Below, piece after piece: positions 26,247 to 34,886 of a stretch of DNA of 52,452 nucleotides. This DNA comes from Saprospiraceae bacterium (GTDB lineage Bacteria > Bacteroidota > Bacteroidia > Chitinophagales > Saprospiraceae): positions 1-52,452 of the forward strand of contig JANQHF010000044.1 of NCBI GenBank assembly GCA_028282725.1, given 5' to 3'. The position numbers were made by a program, and so were the translations under genes. The stretch's first letter is position 1; every line of letters starts with the position of its first letter. A model generated the notes under the pieces. It was given only the letters and a program-made list of their open reading frames with translations, ran no database searches and was not told where the DNA came from.

Positions 26247-27310
26247 TGAATTGCCGGTGGGTCATATTATTCTTTACATTTTCTGCGATATCCATGGAGG
26301 CACAGATATCTATTTCAGCAGGTTTTGTTGAGGATACTGTGGTAATAGGAAACAATGCCACTTTCCGGTTGAGTTTAGAAATTGACGAGGGAGTGGAAAT
26401 ATTGGCCATTCCAACATTCTTCATAGACTCTATTTACAGTGCATTACAGAGCTATAAGATGCAAGCCGATACAAGTCAGCCCGTTCAACCTGTGCTTGCC
26501 GATTTGGAGTGGGTTTCAAAAGGGGGATTTGAAGATGCCAATGGTGATGGAGTTTTTACCTCGGATGAAATGTCCTGGGAAATTTCAACGATAGGTTCAA
26601 AGCGACTTTTACAAAACGCGTTTACGTTAAAATTATGGGATCCCGGACCCATTGTATTGCTATATCCACCTGTCCTATATTCTTATCTGGGAAATCAGGA
26701 ACAATGGGTTCGTGAAGAGCAATTTGAAATTTTCGTGGCGCCACCTCAGGGTGTACCAATAGAAAGAGATTCGTTGCAAATAGCACCGATCAAAAGTATC
26801 CGGGAGGAAGTAGCAAATTTGTCCGATTTTCTTATCGTATTTATTGTGCTTGGCCTTTTGATCGTCTCATCGTTGATCTACTTCACCTACATTAAATTTT
26901 TCAAAAAGAGTGGCAATGAATTGGTCGAAGTTGAATCTGAAACAATTATACCGGCGCATGAAATTGCATTGAAAAAATTGAATGATCTGAAACTTCAGAA
27001 ACTGTGGCAACACGGCGATATAAAAATGTATCAGTCAGAATTGACTCATATCATTAGAGAGTACCTGGAAGCCAGGTATGAGATACCAGCCCTGGAATCT
27101 ACAACTAATGAGGTGATCCGGGCACTGAAGAAAGGTCTTTTGCAAGATGGCGATGTGATTTCCGTACAGAGAATATTGCAGGTTGCGGATTTGGTAAAAT
27201 TTGCAAAAGCAACTCCGGAAGAAAATATTCATGAGGCGTTTATGGATGAAGCAGTAGAGTTTGTCGAACGGACTAAAATCGAAACAGAAATCAACAATGG
27301 ACTCGATTAG
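26246..27310 (+). CDS. Bat operon membrane accessory protein
   Basis: 354 residues. Signal peptide (WVILFFTFSAISMEAQ), a strand-rich periplasmic domain (about 20-185) with an EF-hand-like loop DANGDGVFTSDE near residue 95, one membrane helix (about 193-217, FLIVFIVLGLLIVSSLIYF), and a cytoplasmic helical domain with ALKKLNDLKLQKLWQHGDIK, then ELTHIIREYLEARYEI. The cytoplasmic part resembles the DUF4381/BatD-C-terminal type domain found with MoxR/VWA genes. The TAATG join to the DUF58 gene and a 14-base overlap with batA place it in the complex. It is not the same as BatD, which lies further on. Confidence 0.75.
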   Translation: MNCRWVILFFTFSAISMEAQISISAGFVEDTVVIGNNATFRLSLEIDEGVEILAIPTFFIDSIYSALQSYKMQADTSQPVQPVLADLEWVSKGGFEDANGDGVFTSDEMSWEISTIGSKRLLQNAFTLKLWDPGPIVLLYPPVLYSYLGNQEQWVREEQFEIFVAPPQGVPIERDSLQIAPIKSIREEVANLSDFLIVFIVLGLLIVSSLIYFTYIKFFKKSGNELVEVESETIIPAHEIALKKLNDLKLQKLWQHGDIKMYQSELTHIIREYLEARYEIPALESTTNEVIRALKKGLLQDGDVISVQRILQVADLVKFAKATPEENIHEAFMDEAVEFVERTKIETEINNGLD

Positions 27311-28310
27311 GTGGATTCAAAATATTGAGTTTATACAAGCCTGGTGGTTATGGTTACTTCTGGCGGTCCCATTTTTGACCTATTGGCATGTACGTAAAAT
27401 GCGGCATCGGCAGGTTCATATGTCCTTTTCCTCTATTTCGGCCATCGAAGGTATTAAAACGGTCAGGACTATTTTATATCCATTTCTACCAGTTCTTTTG
27501 GCCCTTGGATATTCCAGTCTTGTCCTGGCTCTTGCGAAGCCCCAATTAAGCCTGAAGGAAGAGGAAGTGAAAGCTGAAGGCATTGATATTGTCATGGTCA
27601 TGGATATTAGCAGCAGCATGTTGGCCCAGGACTTTCAACCCGACCGTTTGAGTGTAAGCAAGGAAGTAGCGAAAGCCTTTATTGATAAGAGGGTCTACGA
27701 CCGGATAGGATTAGTCGTTTTTGCCGGAGAAAGTTTTACACAATGCCCACTAACCACCGACCATCGTGTTGTAAAGGATTTTCTGGATGGCTTGCAATGT
27801 GGCTTGTTAGAAGATGGCACAGCAATTGGCATGGGATTGGCATCAGCGGTCAATCGGGTGAAGGACAGTGAAATTACCAGCAAAGTCATTATATTACTTA
27901 CGGACGGGGTAAATAATAGCGGATACATCAAGCCATTGACTGCGGCGGAAATCGCCAAGGAGTTGGATACACGAGTTTATACGATTGGAGTCGGTACTCG
28001 TGGCCAGGCTCTTAGCCCTGTGCAAAGAAGGAGTGACGGAAGATATATTTTTGGAATGGCCAATGTCGAGATAGATGAGAGACTGCTCAATGAAATAGCT
28101 GAAATGACCGGGGGCAGGTACTTCCGGGCTACGGACGAACAAAGTTTACAGGAAATCTATGACGAAATTGATGAGTTGGAAAAGACGGAAATGGAAATTA
28201 CCACCTTCAAAAGATATAGTGATGAATACCGTCCATTTCTGTTATTTGGCATCATCATGATTCTGGCAAATATTGTATTGAAAATGACGGTTTTTAAAAC
28301 AATTCCCTAG
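27297..28310 (+). CDS. batA: Aerotolerance VWA protein BatA
   Basis: 337 residues from the ATG at 27297; an upstream in-frame TTG (27261) lies deep in the previous gene. Two N-terminal helices (WLWLLLAVPFLTYW and FLPVLLALGYSSLVLAL), a VWA domain with MIDAS DISSS from about residue 103 (VMVMDISSSMLAQDFQPDRL) and the Asp of LLTDGVNNSG, and a C-terminal helix. It is an inner-membrane protein with a periplasmic or cytoplasmic VWA face depending on topology. In Bacteroides, bat genes aid oxygen tolerance. A MoxR ATPase upstream is the expected partner. Confidence 0.93.
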   Translation: MDSIRWIQNIEFIQAWWLWLLLAVPFLTYWHVRKMRHRQVHMSFSSISAIEGIKTVRTILYPFLPVLLALGYSSLVLALAKPQLSLKEEEVKAEGIDIVMVMDISSSMLAQDFQPDRLSVSKEVAKAFIDKRVYDRIGLVVFAGESFTQCPLTTDHRVVKDFLDGLQCGLLEDGTAIGMGLASAVNRVKDSEITSKVIILLTDGVNNSGYIKPLTAAEIAKELDTRVYTIGVGTRGQALSPVQRRSDGRYIFGMANVEIDERLLNEIAEMTGGRYFRATDEQSLQEIYDEIDELEKTEMEITTFKRYSDEYRPFLLFGIIMILANIVLKMTVFKTIP

Positions 28311-28313
28311 TCC

Positions 28314-29321
28314 ATGTTCAGATTTGAATTGGCATCGAGTTTATATTGGCTTTGGATCATCCCCGCCTTGATTTTTGGGTACCTGTTGTATACCAGAGTA
28401 AGACAGAGACAAAGGAAAAAACTGGGGAAATCCCAACTCCTGGATAGGTTGATCCCTGGCGCAATTCCCCAAAGACGGCATTTCAGAATGGCTTTGATCA
28501 TCGGTGCTCTTCTGAGCATGATACTGGCGTATGCCAATCCGCAGTGGGGGAACAAAAAAGAAAAGGTCACCGCGAGGAGTTCGGATATATTCATAGCCCT
28601 TGACATATCACAGTCCATGATGGCCGAGGATATTTCTCCCAACCGATTGGAACGATCCAAACGCCTGGGTCAAAATTTGATCAGTGTGCTGAAAGGCAAC
28701 AGGATAGGACTCATTTATTTTGCCGGTAATGCCTATCTACAAATGCCCCTTTCCAATGATTACAGTGCTGCACAATTATTCATCAACAGTGCAAATACCG
28801 AACAGGCAAGCACGCAAGGGACGGCTATAAGTGAGGCCATTGCCTTATCGATGAAAGCCTACGAAGAAGATAAACCAACCCAAAGGGCCATGATTATAAT
28901 TACCGATGGAGAAAATCATGACGACGATGCCATTGCCGAAGCTGCACGTGCCAGTGCGTCAGGAATGAATGTTTATACCATCGGAGTCGGTACTTCTGAG
29001 GGGGCCTTCGTCCCATTCAGGACTAGTGGCGGAGAACAGTACAAACGAGATGAATCTGGTAATCTTGTCCAATCTGTCCTGAATCAGGAATTAATTAATG
29101 CCATTGCCGAGGCAGGAAAAGGTAAATCCTATCTGATCGGCGAAGGAAATTCGATCATCACAGATTTAAAAAAAGAGATTGATCGTCTTGAGAAACAAGA
29201 AGTCGAACAGCGCGCATTCACCGATTACAACAGTTACTTTCAATACCTGATAGGAATTGCCATTATCTTTTTGCTACTTTATTATTTTCTGCCCGGGTAC
29301 AAGAAGGTCGTTAACGCTTAA
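28314..29321 (+). CDS. batB: Aerotolerance VWA protein BatB
   Basis: 335 residues. Two N-terminal helices (YWLWIIPALIFGYLLY and ALIIGALLSMILAYA), a VWA domain whose MIDAS is DISQS from about residue 97 (IALDISQSMMAEDISPNRLE), with Thr in STQGTAIS and Asp in IITDGENHDDD, and a C-terminal helix (YLIGIAIIFLLLYYFL). It is a paralogue of the preceding BatA with nearly the same layout, three bases after it. The two should act together in the membrane. Confidence 0.93.
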   Translation: MFRFELASSLYWLWIIPALIFGYLLYTRVRQRQRKKLGKSQLLDRLIPGAIPQRRHFRMALIIGALLSMILAYANPQWGNKKEKVTARSSDIFIALDISQSMMAEDISPNRLERSKRLGQNLISVLKGNRIGLIYFAGNAYLQMPLSNDYSAAQLFINSANTEQASTQGTAISEAIALSMKAYEEDKPTQRAMIIITDGENHDDDAIAEAARASASGMNVYTIGVGTSEGAFVPFRTSGGEQYKRDESGNLVQSVLNQELINAIAEAGKGKSYLIGEGNSIITDLKKEIDRLEKQEVEQRAFTDYNSYFQYLIGIAIIFLLLYYFLPGYKKVVNA

Positions 29322-29371
29322 TTAGTATATATTTCATTGCAGACTTAAGTGTTCATAATTAATTTTGAAGC

Positions 29372-30091
29372 ATGAATTGGAAATTAAAGACACTGACCTC
29401 TATGATCTTGATGTTTCTGACGATTGAAATGACAGGTCAGAGTTCGCACAAATTGCTGAGACAAGGCGACCATGCCTACAAACAGGAGCAGTACAATCTT
29501 GCAGAAGAAAGTTATAGAAAGTCAATTGCAAAATCTCCTTCGGCCAAGGGTACTTATAATTTGGGCAATTCAATTTACCAGCAACAGAGATTTGAGGAAG
29601 CACAACAACATTTTCAATCCTCGATCAACCTGGGACCGGATGAGGCGGAAAAGGCCCTGGCCCTCTATAACCTGGGCAATGCACAATTGCAATCCGGACA
29701 ATTAGAAGAAGCGATAGATTCTTATAAGAAAGCGATCAGAATTGATCCCGGGGATTCCCAGTTCAGGCAAAATTTATATCTGGCAAAATTGATGAAAAGA
29801 GAACAGCAACAGCAGGAACAACAACAGCAACAGCAAAACAATGCTGATAGCCAGCCAAATGAAGAACAACAACAAGAACAATCAGGAGAAAGTGAGCAGG
29901 AACAAGAACAGGCTGCAACATCGGAAATCGAAAATGAAGGAGGAGAAAATAGTGAATCCGAGGAAGTTCGGGAATTGAGTCGGGAGGATGCAGAAAAATT
30001 GCTTCAGGTGATTGAAAATGAAGAAAAGAACGTCCAGGAAAAACTCCGAAAAATTTCAGGAAATAAAAAGAAGCCAAAAAAAGATTGGTGA
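29372..30091 (+). CDS. batC: TPR protein BatC
   Basis: 239 residues. Signal peptide (LTSMILMFLTIEMTGQ), then TPR-type repeats from about 22 to 135 (GDHAYKQEQYNLAEESYRKS, NLGNSIYQQQRFEEAQQHF, NLGNAQLQSGQLEEAIDSY). A long glutamine- and glutamate-rich tract (about 146-200) follows, then a lysine-rich end. This is the standard BatC layout. The tract looks repetitive in the DNA (29809-29900) but needs no other explanation. The stop overlaps the next start by one base (TGATG). Confidence 0.9.
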   Translation: MNWKLKTLTSMILMFLTIEMTGQSSHKLLRQGDHAYKQEQYNLAEESYRKSIAKSPSAKGTYNLGNSIYQQQRFEEAQQHFQSSINLGPDEAEKALALYNLGNAQLQSGQLEEAIDSYKKAIRIDPGDSQFRQNLYLAKLMKREQQQQEQQQQQQNNADSQPNEEQQQEQSGESEQEQEQAATSEIENEGGENSESEEVRELSREDAEKLLQVIENEEKNVQEKLRKISGNKKKPKKDW

Positions 30092-30600
30092 TGTTCGGTA
30101 ATAAATGGATTTATCTATTGTCGGCCATATTATGGATTGCAACAGCAAGTGGCCAGGATGTTGTCTTTAAAGTAGAAGTAAGTGCCGACACCCTGTACCT
30201 TGGTAATTTTCTTGGTATTAAGTACACCTTAGAAAATACACAAGGTGATTTCCAGGCACCTGAATTCGAAGGATTCCGAATTGCCGATGGTCCGAATGTT
30301 TCCAGTCAGTTTAGTATGATCAACGGTCATGTGAGCCAGTCTTCCTCATACGAATACATTCTCAAACCATCCGAACCAGGCGTATACTTGATCCCGGGGG
30401 CCGTTTTGGTGCAAGGTGATCAAGAACTATTTTCGCCTGAAAAAATCATTTCGGTTGTCGATAACCCTTTAGGCATTCAACAGGACTATCGTATCTATAA
30501 AGAAGGTGATAGCGGCTTGAATTTTCCTAAGAAAAAACCAATGACAGCACAGGATTCCCTTCGACTCAAGTTGCGAAAAATTAAGTCCAAAAAAATCTAG
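30091..30600 (+). CDS. Single-domain BatD-like protein
   Basis: 169 residues from the ATG at 30091. Signal peptide (IYLLSAILWIATASGQ), then one BatD-type strand domain: VVFKVEVSADTLYLGNFLGI, YTLENTQG, FQAPEFEGFRIADGPNVSSQ and YILKPSEPGVYLIP, close in pattern to the first domain of the following BatD protein. It lacks a membrane helix and ends with a basic tail (KLRKIKSKKI). It could be a partial duplication of batD that has become its own gene, or a decayed batD copy. The uninterrupted frame and coupling to batC argue for a working gene. Confidence 0.75.
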   Translation: MFGNKWIYLLSAILWIATASGQDVVFKVEVSADTLYLGNFLGIKYTLENTQGDFQAPEFEGFRIADGPNVSSQFSMINGHVSQSSSYEYILKPSEPGVYLIPGAVLVQGDQELFSPEKIISVVDNPLGIQQDYRIYKEGDSGLNFPKKKPMTAQDSLRLKLRKIKSKKI

Positions 30601-30602
30601 AG

Positions 30603-32324
30603 ATGATGCAGAGGATTTTGGTCCTGATTCTATCGGCTTTCATTTCTTTTCAACTCGATGCACAGGTAAGGTTTTACAGTCATTCTGATGCAAAACAAAT
30701 CGTGGAAGGACAATTTTTTACGGTTTCCTTTTCATTGGAAAATGCTCGTGGAAGCAATTTTCAGGCACCTTCTTTTGTTGAGTTTGATGTCGTTTCCGGA
30801 CCTAATACAAGCCAGGAAATGACTTTTTTGAATGGTCAATCAAAACAAAAGTTAACCTACAGTTTCACGCTTACTTCGGATAAAATCGGAAGTTATACCA
30901 TAGGATCGGCTTCGATTACAGTTAATGGTCAGCAGTTGAGCACTCAACCTCTGGCTATCGAAGTGCTAAAAGGAAGGACATTGCCCGGTTCAGGCGATCC
31001 AGGTCAGGATCAGTTGGGAGACTTCATAATCGAAGCACAGCTGGATTTTGACACCGGATATGTGGGCCAACAATTAACGCTTAAATATCAATTGCTTACA
31101 ACGAAAGAAGTTAGATCCTATAATTTTCGGAAGCTTCCGGAATTTGACGGCTTTTTTGCCCAGGAGATACAGAATAGTTCGTCTCGAACAGACAGGATAG
31201 TCCGTGATGGAGCCCAGTATTTTCGGAAAACATTGAAAGTAATTGCCTTATTTCCACAACAAAAGGGGAAGTTTAGTCTGAAACCTGCTTCCGTGACTCT
31301 GGGTGTCCTGGATGGACGCCGACCCAGCAGTTTCTTTTTTAATACACGCTTAAAACAATTTCACGCAAAATCCAATGCCATCACCATCAATATACTGAGC
31401 ACACCCAAGGATCCTCCTGTCTCGTTTTCAGGAGCCATCGGAAGTTTTTACCTCGGCACAGCCGTTGATAAAAGGAGCATCACCATGAACGATGCTATCA
31501 CATTGACCCTCCAGGTAAGAGGCTATGGTGATAATAAGTTCATTGAAGCACCTGAGCAGCCTTATACTGACTTGTTTGATATATATGATCCCAACCTACT
31601 TCAGGAGAAAACCGAGATTATTGGTGAAAAGATCCAGAGTACTAAGACCTATGAGTATCTGATGATTCCGAAGAAGACAGGGCTGCTAACATTTAACCCG
31701 GAACTTTCACACTATGATGTGGATAGTGCCCGGTATATCACCATCTATGCTCAGCAATACCAGGTGAATGTAGTTGAAGGCAGTGACAGGGAATTAGCGG
31801 ACCTTTCAGAAAATCAGGCAAATTTGATCAAGCCAAGACCTATAATTTCCTTTGCATCGAGAGGAAGACCGCTTGCCTTTACCATGCCGTACTATGGTGT
31901 CAATGGACTCATTTTGCTTGGGTTGGCCGGCTTATTGATCACCAGAAAGGTTGTAGATCACAGAGAGAATATTGATCCTGCTATCAAACGTGCAATGTAT
32001 GCAAGAAAGATAGCCATCAAAAAGTTGGAAGACTCCAGGGTCCACCTGGATAATGATGACATCAAAATGTTTTATATCGCTCTTCGACAGGGGCTGATCA
32101 ACTTTCTTGCAGATAAGACAATACAAGATTCTAACCAACTATCGAAAGCAGAAATCTCCATCCTCCTGAAGGACAACGATTTGGAAGAATATGAGCGGAA
32201 AATTCTTGAGATCCTGCAAAAAGGAGAGCAAGCCATATATGCTTCTATTGCCCCTGGAAAAGAAGAAGGCGATTATAAAGAGTGCCTCCAAATCATTGAA
32301 GATATCGAGCTGTCTCTTTCCTAG
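30603..32324 (+). CDS. batD: Aerotolerance protein BatD
   Basis: 573 residues. Signal peptide to about 19 (SFQLDAQ), several strand-rich domains (opening VRFYSHSDAKQIVEGQFF, YSFTLTSDKIGSYTIGSASI; a middle one with GQQLTLKYQLLTTKEVR), a membrane helix near 440 (VNGLILLGLAGLLI) and a cytoplasmic helical tail with KMFYIALRQGLINFL. This is the usual BatD form (PF13584). The cytoplasmic tail resembles that of the 26246 gene product. It is probably the last gene of the aerotolerance operon; no batE follows. Confidence 0.92.
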   Translation: MMQRILVLILSAFISFQLDAQVRFYSHSDAKQIVEGQFFTVSFSLENARGSNFQAPSFVEFDVVSGPNTSQEMTFLNGQSKQKLTYSFTLTSDKIGSYTIGSASITVNGQQLSTQPLAIEVLKGRTLPGSGDPGQDQLGDFIIEAQLDFDTGYVGQQLTLKYQLLTTKEVRSYNFRKLPEFDGFFAQEIQNSSSRTDRIVRDGAQYFRKTLKVIALFPQQKGKFSLKPASVTLGVLDGRRPSSFFFNTRLKQFHAKSNAITINILSTPKDPPVSFSGAIGSFYLGTAVDKRSITMNDAITLTLQVRGYGDNKFIEAPEQPYTDLFDIYDPNLLQEKTEIIGEKIQSTKTYEYLMIPKKTGLLTFNPELSHYDVDSARYITIYAQQYQVNVVEGSDRELADLSENQANLIKPRPIISFASRGRPLAFTMPYYGVNGLILLGLAGLLITRKVVDHRENIDPAIKRAMYARKIAIKKLEDSRVHLDNDDIKMFYIALRQGLINFLADKTIQDSNQLSKAEISILLKDNDLEEYERKILEILQKGEQAIYASIAPGKEEGDYKECLQIIEDIELSLS

Positions 32325-32336
32325 GTTCAGAAGATA

Positions 32337-32344
32337 TATATTTG
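32337..32344 (+). promoter_or_regulatory. -7 box of an asnS promoter
   Basis: TATATTTG at 32337-32344 fits the TAnnTTTG box exactly and lies 18 bases before the asnS ATG, just behind the batD stop. No clear -33 TTG is visible at the usual distance, so I rate it moderate. It suggests asnS can be transcribed separately from the Bat operon. Confidence 0.5.
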
Positions 32345-32362
32345 CACGTTTTACTTTGAAGT

Positions 32363-33802
32363 ATGCCAATGAAAAGGACGCGAATCAAGCAATTATTGGA
32401 AGAGCAAACCACCGGAAAAAACGTCCGGGTCTGTGGATGGGTCAGAACATTCAGAAATAATCAGTTTATCGCCCTGAATGATGGAAGTTGTATTAAGACG
32501 TTGCAATGTGTATTGGATTTTGAAAATTTTCCTGAAGGTACATTGAAGCGGATTACCACAGGGGCAGCAATCGAGGTGAAGGGTGAAATTGTACCATCTC
32601 AGGGTCGGGGACAATCCATCGAATTAAAGGTTACTGAACTACAGATTTTAGGAGATTCTGACCCGGAAAAATATCCACTGCAACCAAAGCGGCATAGTCT
32701 GGAATTCCTACGTGAAATTGCACATTTGCGATTCAGGACCAACACTTTTGGTGCCGTCTTTCGCATTCGTCATGCAGCGGCATTCGCTATACATGAATTT
32801 TTCCACAATCGTGGATTTGTCTACATCCATTCTCCCATTATTACAGGATCTGATGCTGAAGGGGCGGGAGAAATGTTTCAAGTGACGACACTGGATTTAA
32901 ATGATGTGCCAAGGAAGGAAACAGGTGAGGTTGATTTCAAACAGGACTTTTTTGAGAAGGCTACAAATCTTACAGTCTCGGGCCAACTGGAAGCGGAGTT
33001 GGGGGCATTGGCACTGAGTGACGTGTATACATTTGGGCCAACATTTCGTGCTGAAAACTCGAATACATCGCGGCATCTTGCAGAATTTTGGATGATCGAA
33101 CCTGAAATCGCCTTTGCGGATATTGACGATGACATGGATCTGGCCGAGGATATGTTGAAATATATCATCGGCTCTGTAATGGAGCACTGTCAGGAAGATC
33201 TGGAGTTTTTAGAAAATCGCCTGATCCAGGAAGAAAAACAGAAGCCACAGCACGAGCGAAGTGCAATGGCTTTGAGAGAAAAATTGCAGTTCTGTCTGGA
33301 CAATGAATATAAGCGTTTGACTTATAGCGAGGCAATCGAAATTCTTATGAAATCCAAACCGAATAAGAAAAAGAAATTTCAATTTGTCATCGAACAATGG
33401 GGAGCTGATCTACAATCCGAACACGAAAGGTACCTGGTTGAAAAACATTTTAATAAGCCGGTGATCCTCACCGGTTATCCTAAAGAGATAAAGGCCTTCT
33501 ATATGAGGTTGAATGACGACAACAAGACTGTGGCCGCAATGGACATATTGTTTCCGGGCATAGGTGAAATTGTCGGGGGATCCCAGAGAGAAGAACGATT
33601 GGATGTGCTGCAGGCCCGGATGAAGGAATTTGACATTCCGGAAGAAGAGATGTCCTGGTTCCTTGAGACGAGGAGGTTTGGGACATGTCCTCATGCGGGT
33701 TTTGGACTGGGCTTTGAAAGAATGATCATGTTTGTCACCGGTATGTCGAATATCAGGGATGTAATACCATTTCCGAGATTTCCGGGGAATGCGGATTTCT
33801 AA
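32363..33802 (+). CDS. asnS: Asparaginyl-tRNA synthetase
   Basis: 479 residues. An N-terminal OB-fold anticodon-binding domain (about 1-115: [20 protein letters not shown]) is followed by a class II core with motif 2 [21 protein letters not shown] and motif 3 [30 protein letters not shown] and [20 protein letters not shown], as well as [11 protein letters not shown], fit AsnRS and not AspRS. It charges tRNA-Asn in the cytoplasm. The start could also be the ATG two codons later (32369). Confidence 0.95.
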   Translation: MPMKRTRIKQLLEEQTTGKNVRVCGWVRTFRNNQFIALNDGSCIKTLQCVLDFENFPEGTLKRITTGAAIEVKGEIVPSQGRGQSIELKVTELQILGDSDPEKYPLQPKRHSLEFLREIAHLRFRTNTFGAVFRIRHAAAFAIHEFFHNRGFVYIHSPIITGSDAEGAGEMFQVTTLDLNDVPRKETGEVDFKQDFFEKATNLTVSGQLEAELGALALSDVYTFGPTFRAENSNTSRHLAEFWMIEPEIAFADIDDDMDLAEDMLKYIIGSVMEHCQEDLEFLENRLIQEEKQKPQHERSAMALREKLQFCLDNEYKRLTYSEAIEILMKSKPNKKKKFQFVIEQWGADLQSEHERYLVEKHFNKPVILTGYPKEIKAFYMRLNDDNKTVAAMDILFPGIGEIVGGSQREERLDVLQARMKEFDIPEEEMSWFLETRRFGTCPHAGFGLGFERMIMFVTGMSNIRDVIPFPRFPGNADF

Positions 33803-33850
33803 AAACTATCAACCCTAGATAGAACGCCCCGATTGTGTACCGTCATGATA

Positions 33851-34876
33851 TTAGTAAGGTTCGGATATTTGCAGATAGGGGATCAGTCTTGGATCGATTT
33901 TCTTATTTTCTATTAACTCGGTCAGATCGTTTTCAAAATCAATAATTGAAATATTCTTTACCAATTTGGTGGTCTCATAGTCAATGTAGGGATGTCTGAG
34001 TACCTCCTTAAAAGATAATTCCGGAATGAATAATTTTTTCAACCTTCCGCTTACGCTGAGAAAGGGATGGATGAGAAAATATGTGCTGTCATTGAGCCCA
34101 TACACTTCTTTTAATTGATCGGTATTATAGTAACCTCCGAGCTTTTCCCTGTATGCCACAATTCTCTGAGACAGGACAGGTCCTATTCCTTTCAAGTGAA
34201 TCAATTGATCAGCAGATGCTGTATTGATATTCAATTTCTTATCCGAATATCCCGGACCAGATTTATGAGATGGTTTTCCTGGTGAATACATTTTGACAGA
34301 ATCCATTTGGATGTTCCTTCGTACGTGGTCATAGAGAATTGAATCCATTCCATAAATTTTTAATAAGTCTTCCGGCGTCTTAAAAATTCCGCCTTTTTCC
34401 CTGTATTTGATAATGTTAGTTGAGACAAACGCGGGCAAACCGATCCCGGCCAATTCTTCATAGTCAGCCTTGTTCGGATCAATTGTAAAGTTGGGATCAG
34501 GCCTTTCAAAAGATTCCTTATTCTCTGATGATGCCAGAAATTTCTGAGGACTGAGATTTGATCCCGGGCTTGTTTTGGCCTCATCTGCTCGGTAGCTTTT
34601 AGCAGGACTGAAATTTGCTTCTTTATTGAATTGGTCATTTCCCGATAATGGGCCATTAGGTAAGCTTTTGGATTCAGGCAAAGTGACAGGTCGCATATTT
34701 GTCATGCCGTCGCCATTGTCCAAACTGATGCCATCTTTTTCTGTTAAATGAATGTCATTCTTGGTCTGCAGACGAGAAGAAAGAATGAGGCTGACACTAT
34801 GAACCGTAACGAGCAAAAAGATCAATGCTATAAGACCATATCTTTCTTTAGGTGGAATATAATATGTGGGCTTCAT
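33851..34876 (-). CDS. ComEA-like helix-hairpin-helix membrane protein
   Basis: 341 residues. One N-terminal helix (YGLIALIFLLVTVHSVSLIL) anchors it, then a disordered linker. Two helix-hairpin-helix units follow, FTIDPNKADYEELAGIGL (about 150-200) and KLNINTASADQLIHLKGIGP (about 213-275), with a weaker third-like region (FKEVLRHPYIDYETTKLV). The INTAS motif with KGIGP is the ComEA signature. It should bind incoming double-stranded DNA at the outer face of the inner membrane. It lies ten bases after comEC on the same strand, forming a DNA-uptake operon. Confidence 0.88.
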   Translation of the reverse strand: MKPTYYIPPKERYGLIALIFLLVTVHSVSLILSSRLQTKNDIHLTEKDGISLDNGDGMTNMRPVTLPESKSLPNGPLSGNDQFNKEANFSPAKSYRADEAKTSPGSNLSPQKFLASSENKESFERPDPNFTIDPNKADYEELAGIGLPAFVSTNIIKYREKGGIFKTPEDLLKIYGMDSILYDHVRRNIQMDSVKMYSPGKPSHKSGPGYSDKKLNINTASADQLIHLKGIGPVLSQRIVAYREKLGGYYNTDQLKEVYGLNDSTYFLIHPFLSVSGRLKKLFIPELSFKEVLRHPYIDYETTKLVKNISIIDFENDLTELIENKKIDPRLIPYLQISEPY

Positions 34877-34886
34877 AAGAATCGTT

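Noticed and set aside
29809-29900. CAA/CAG-rich low-complexity tract as a DNA repeat
   Set aside because: It encodes the glutamine-rich linker normal for BatC and is not a separate element.
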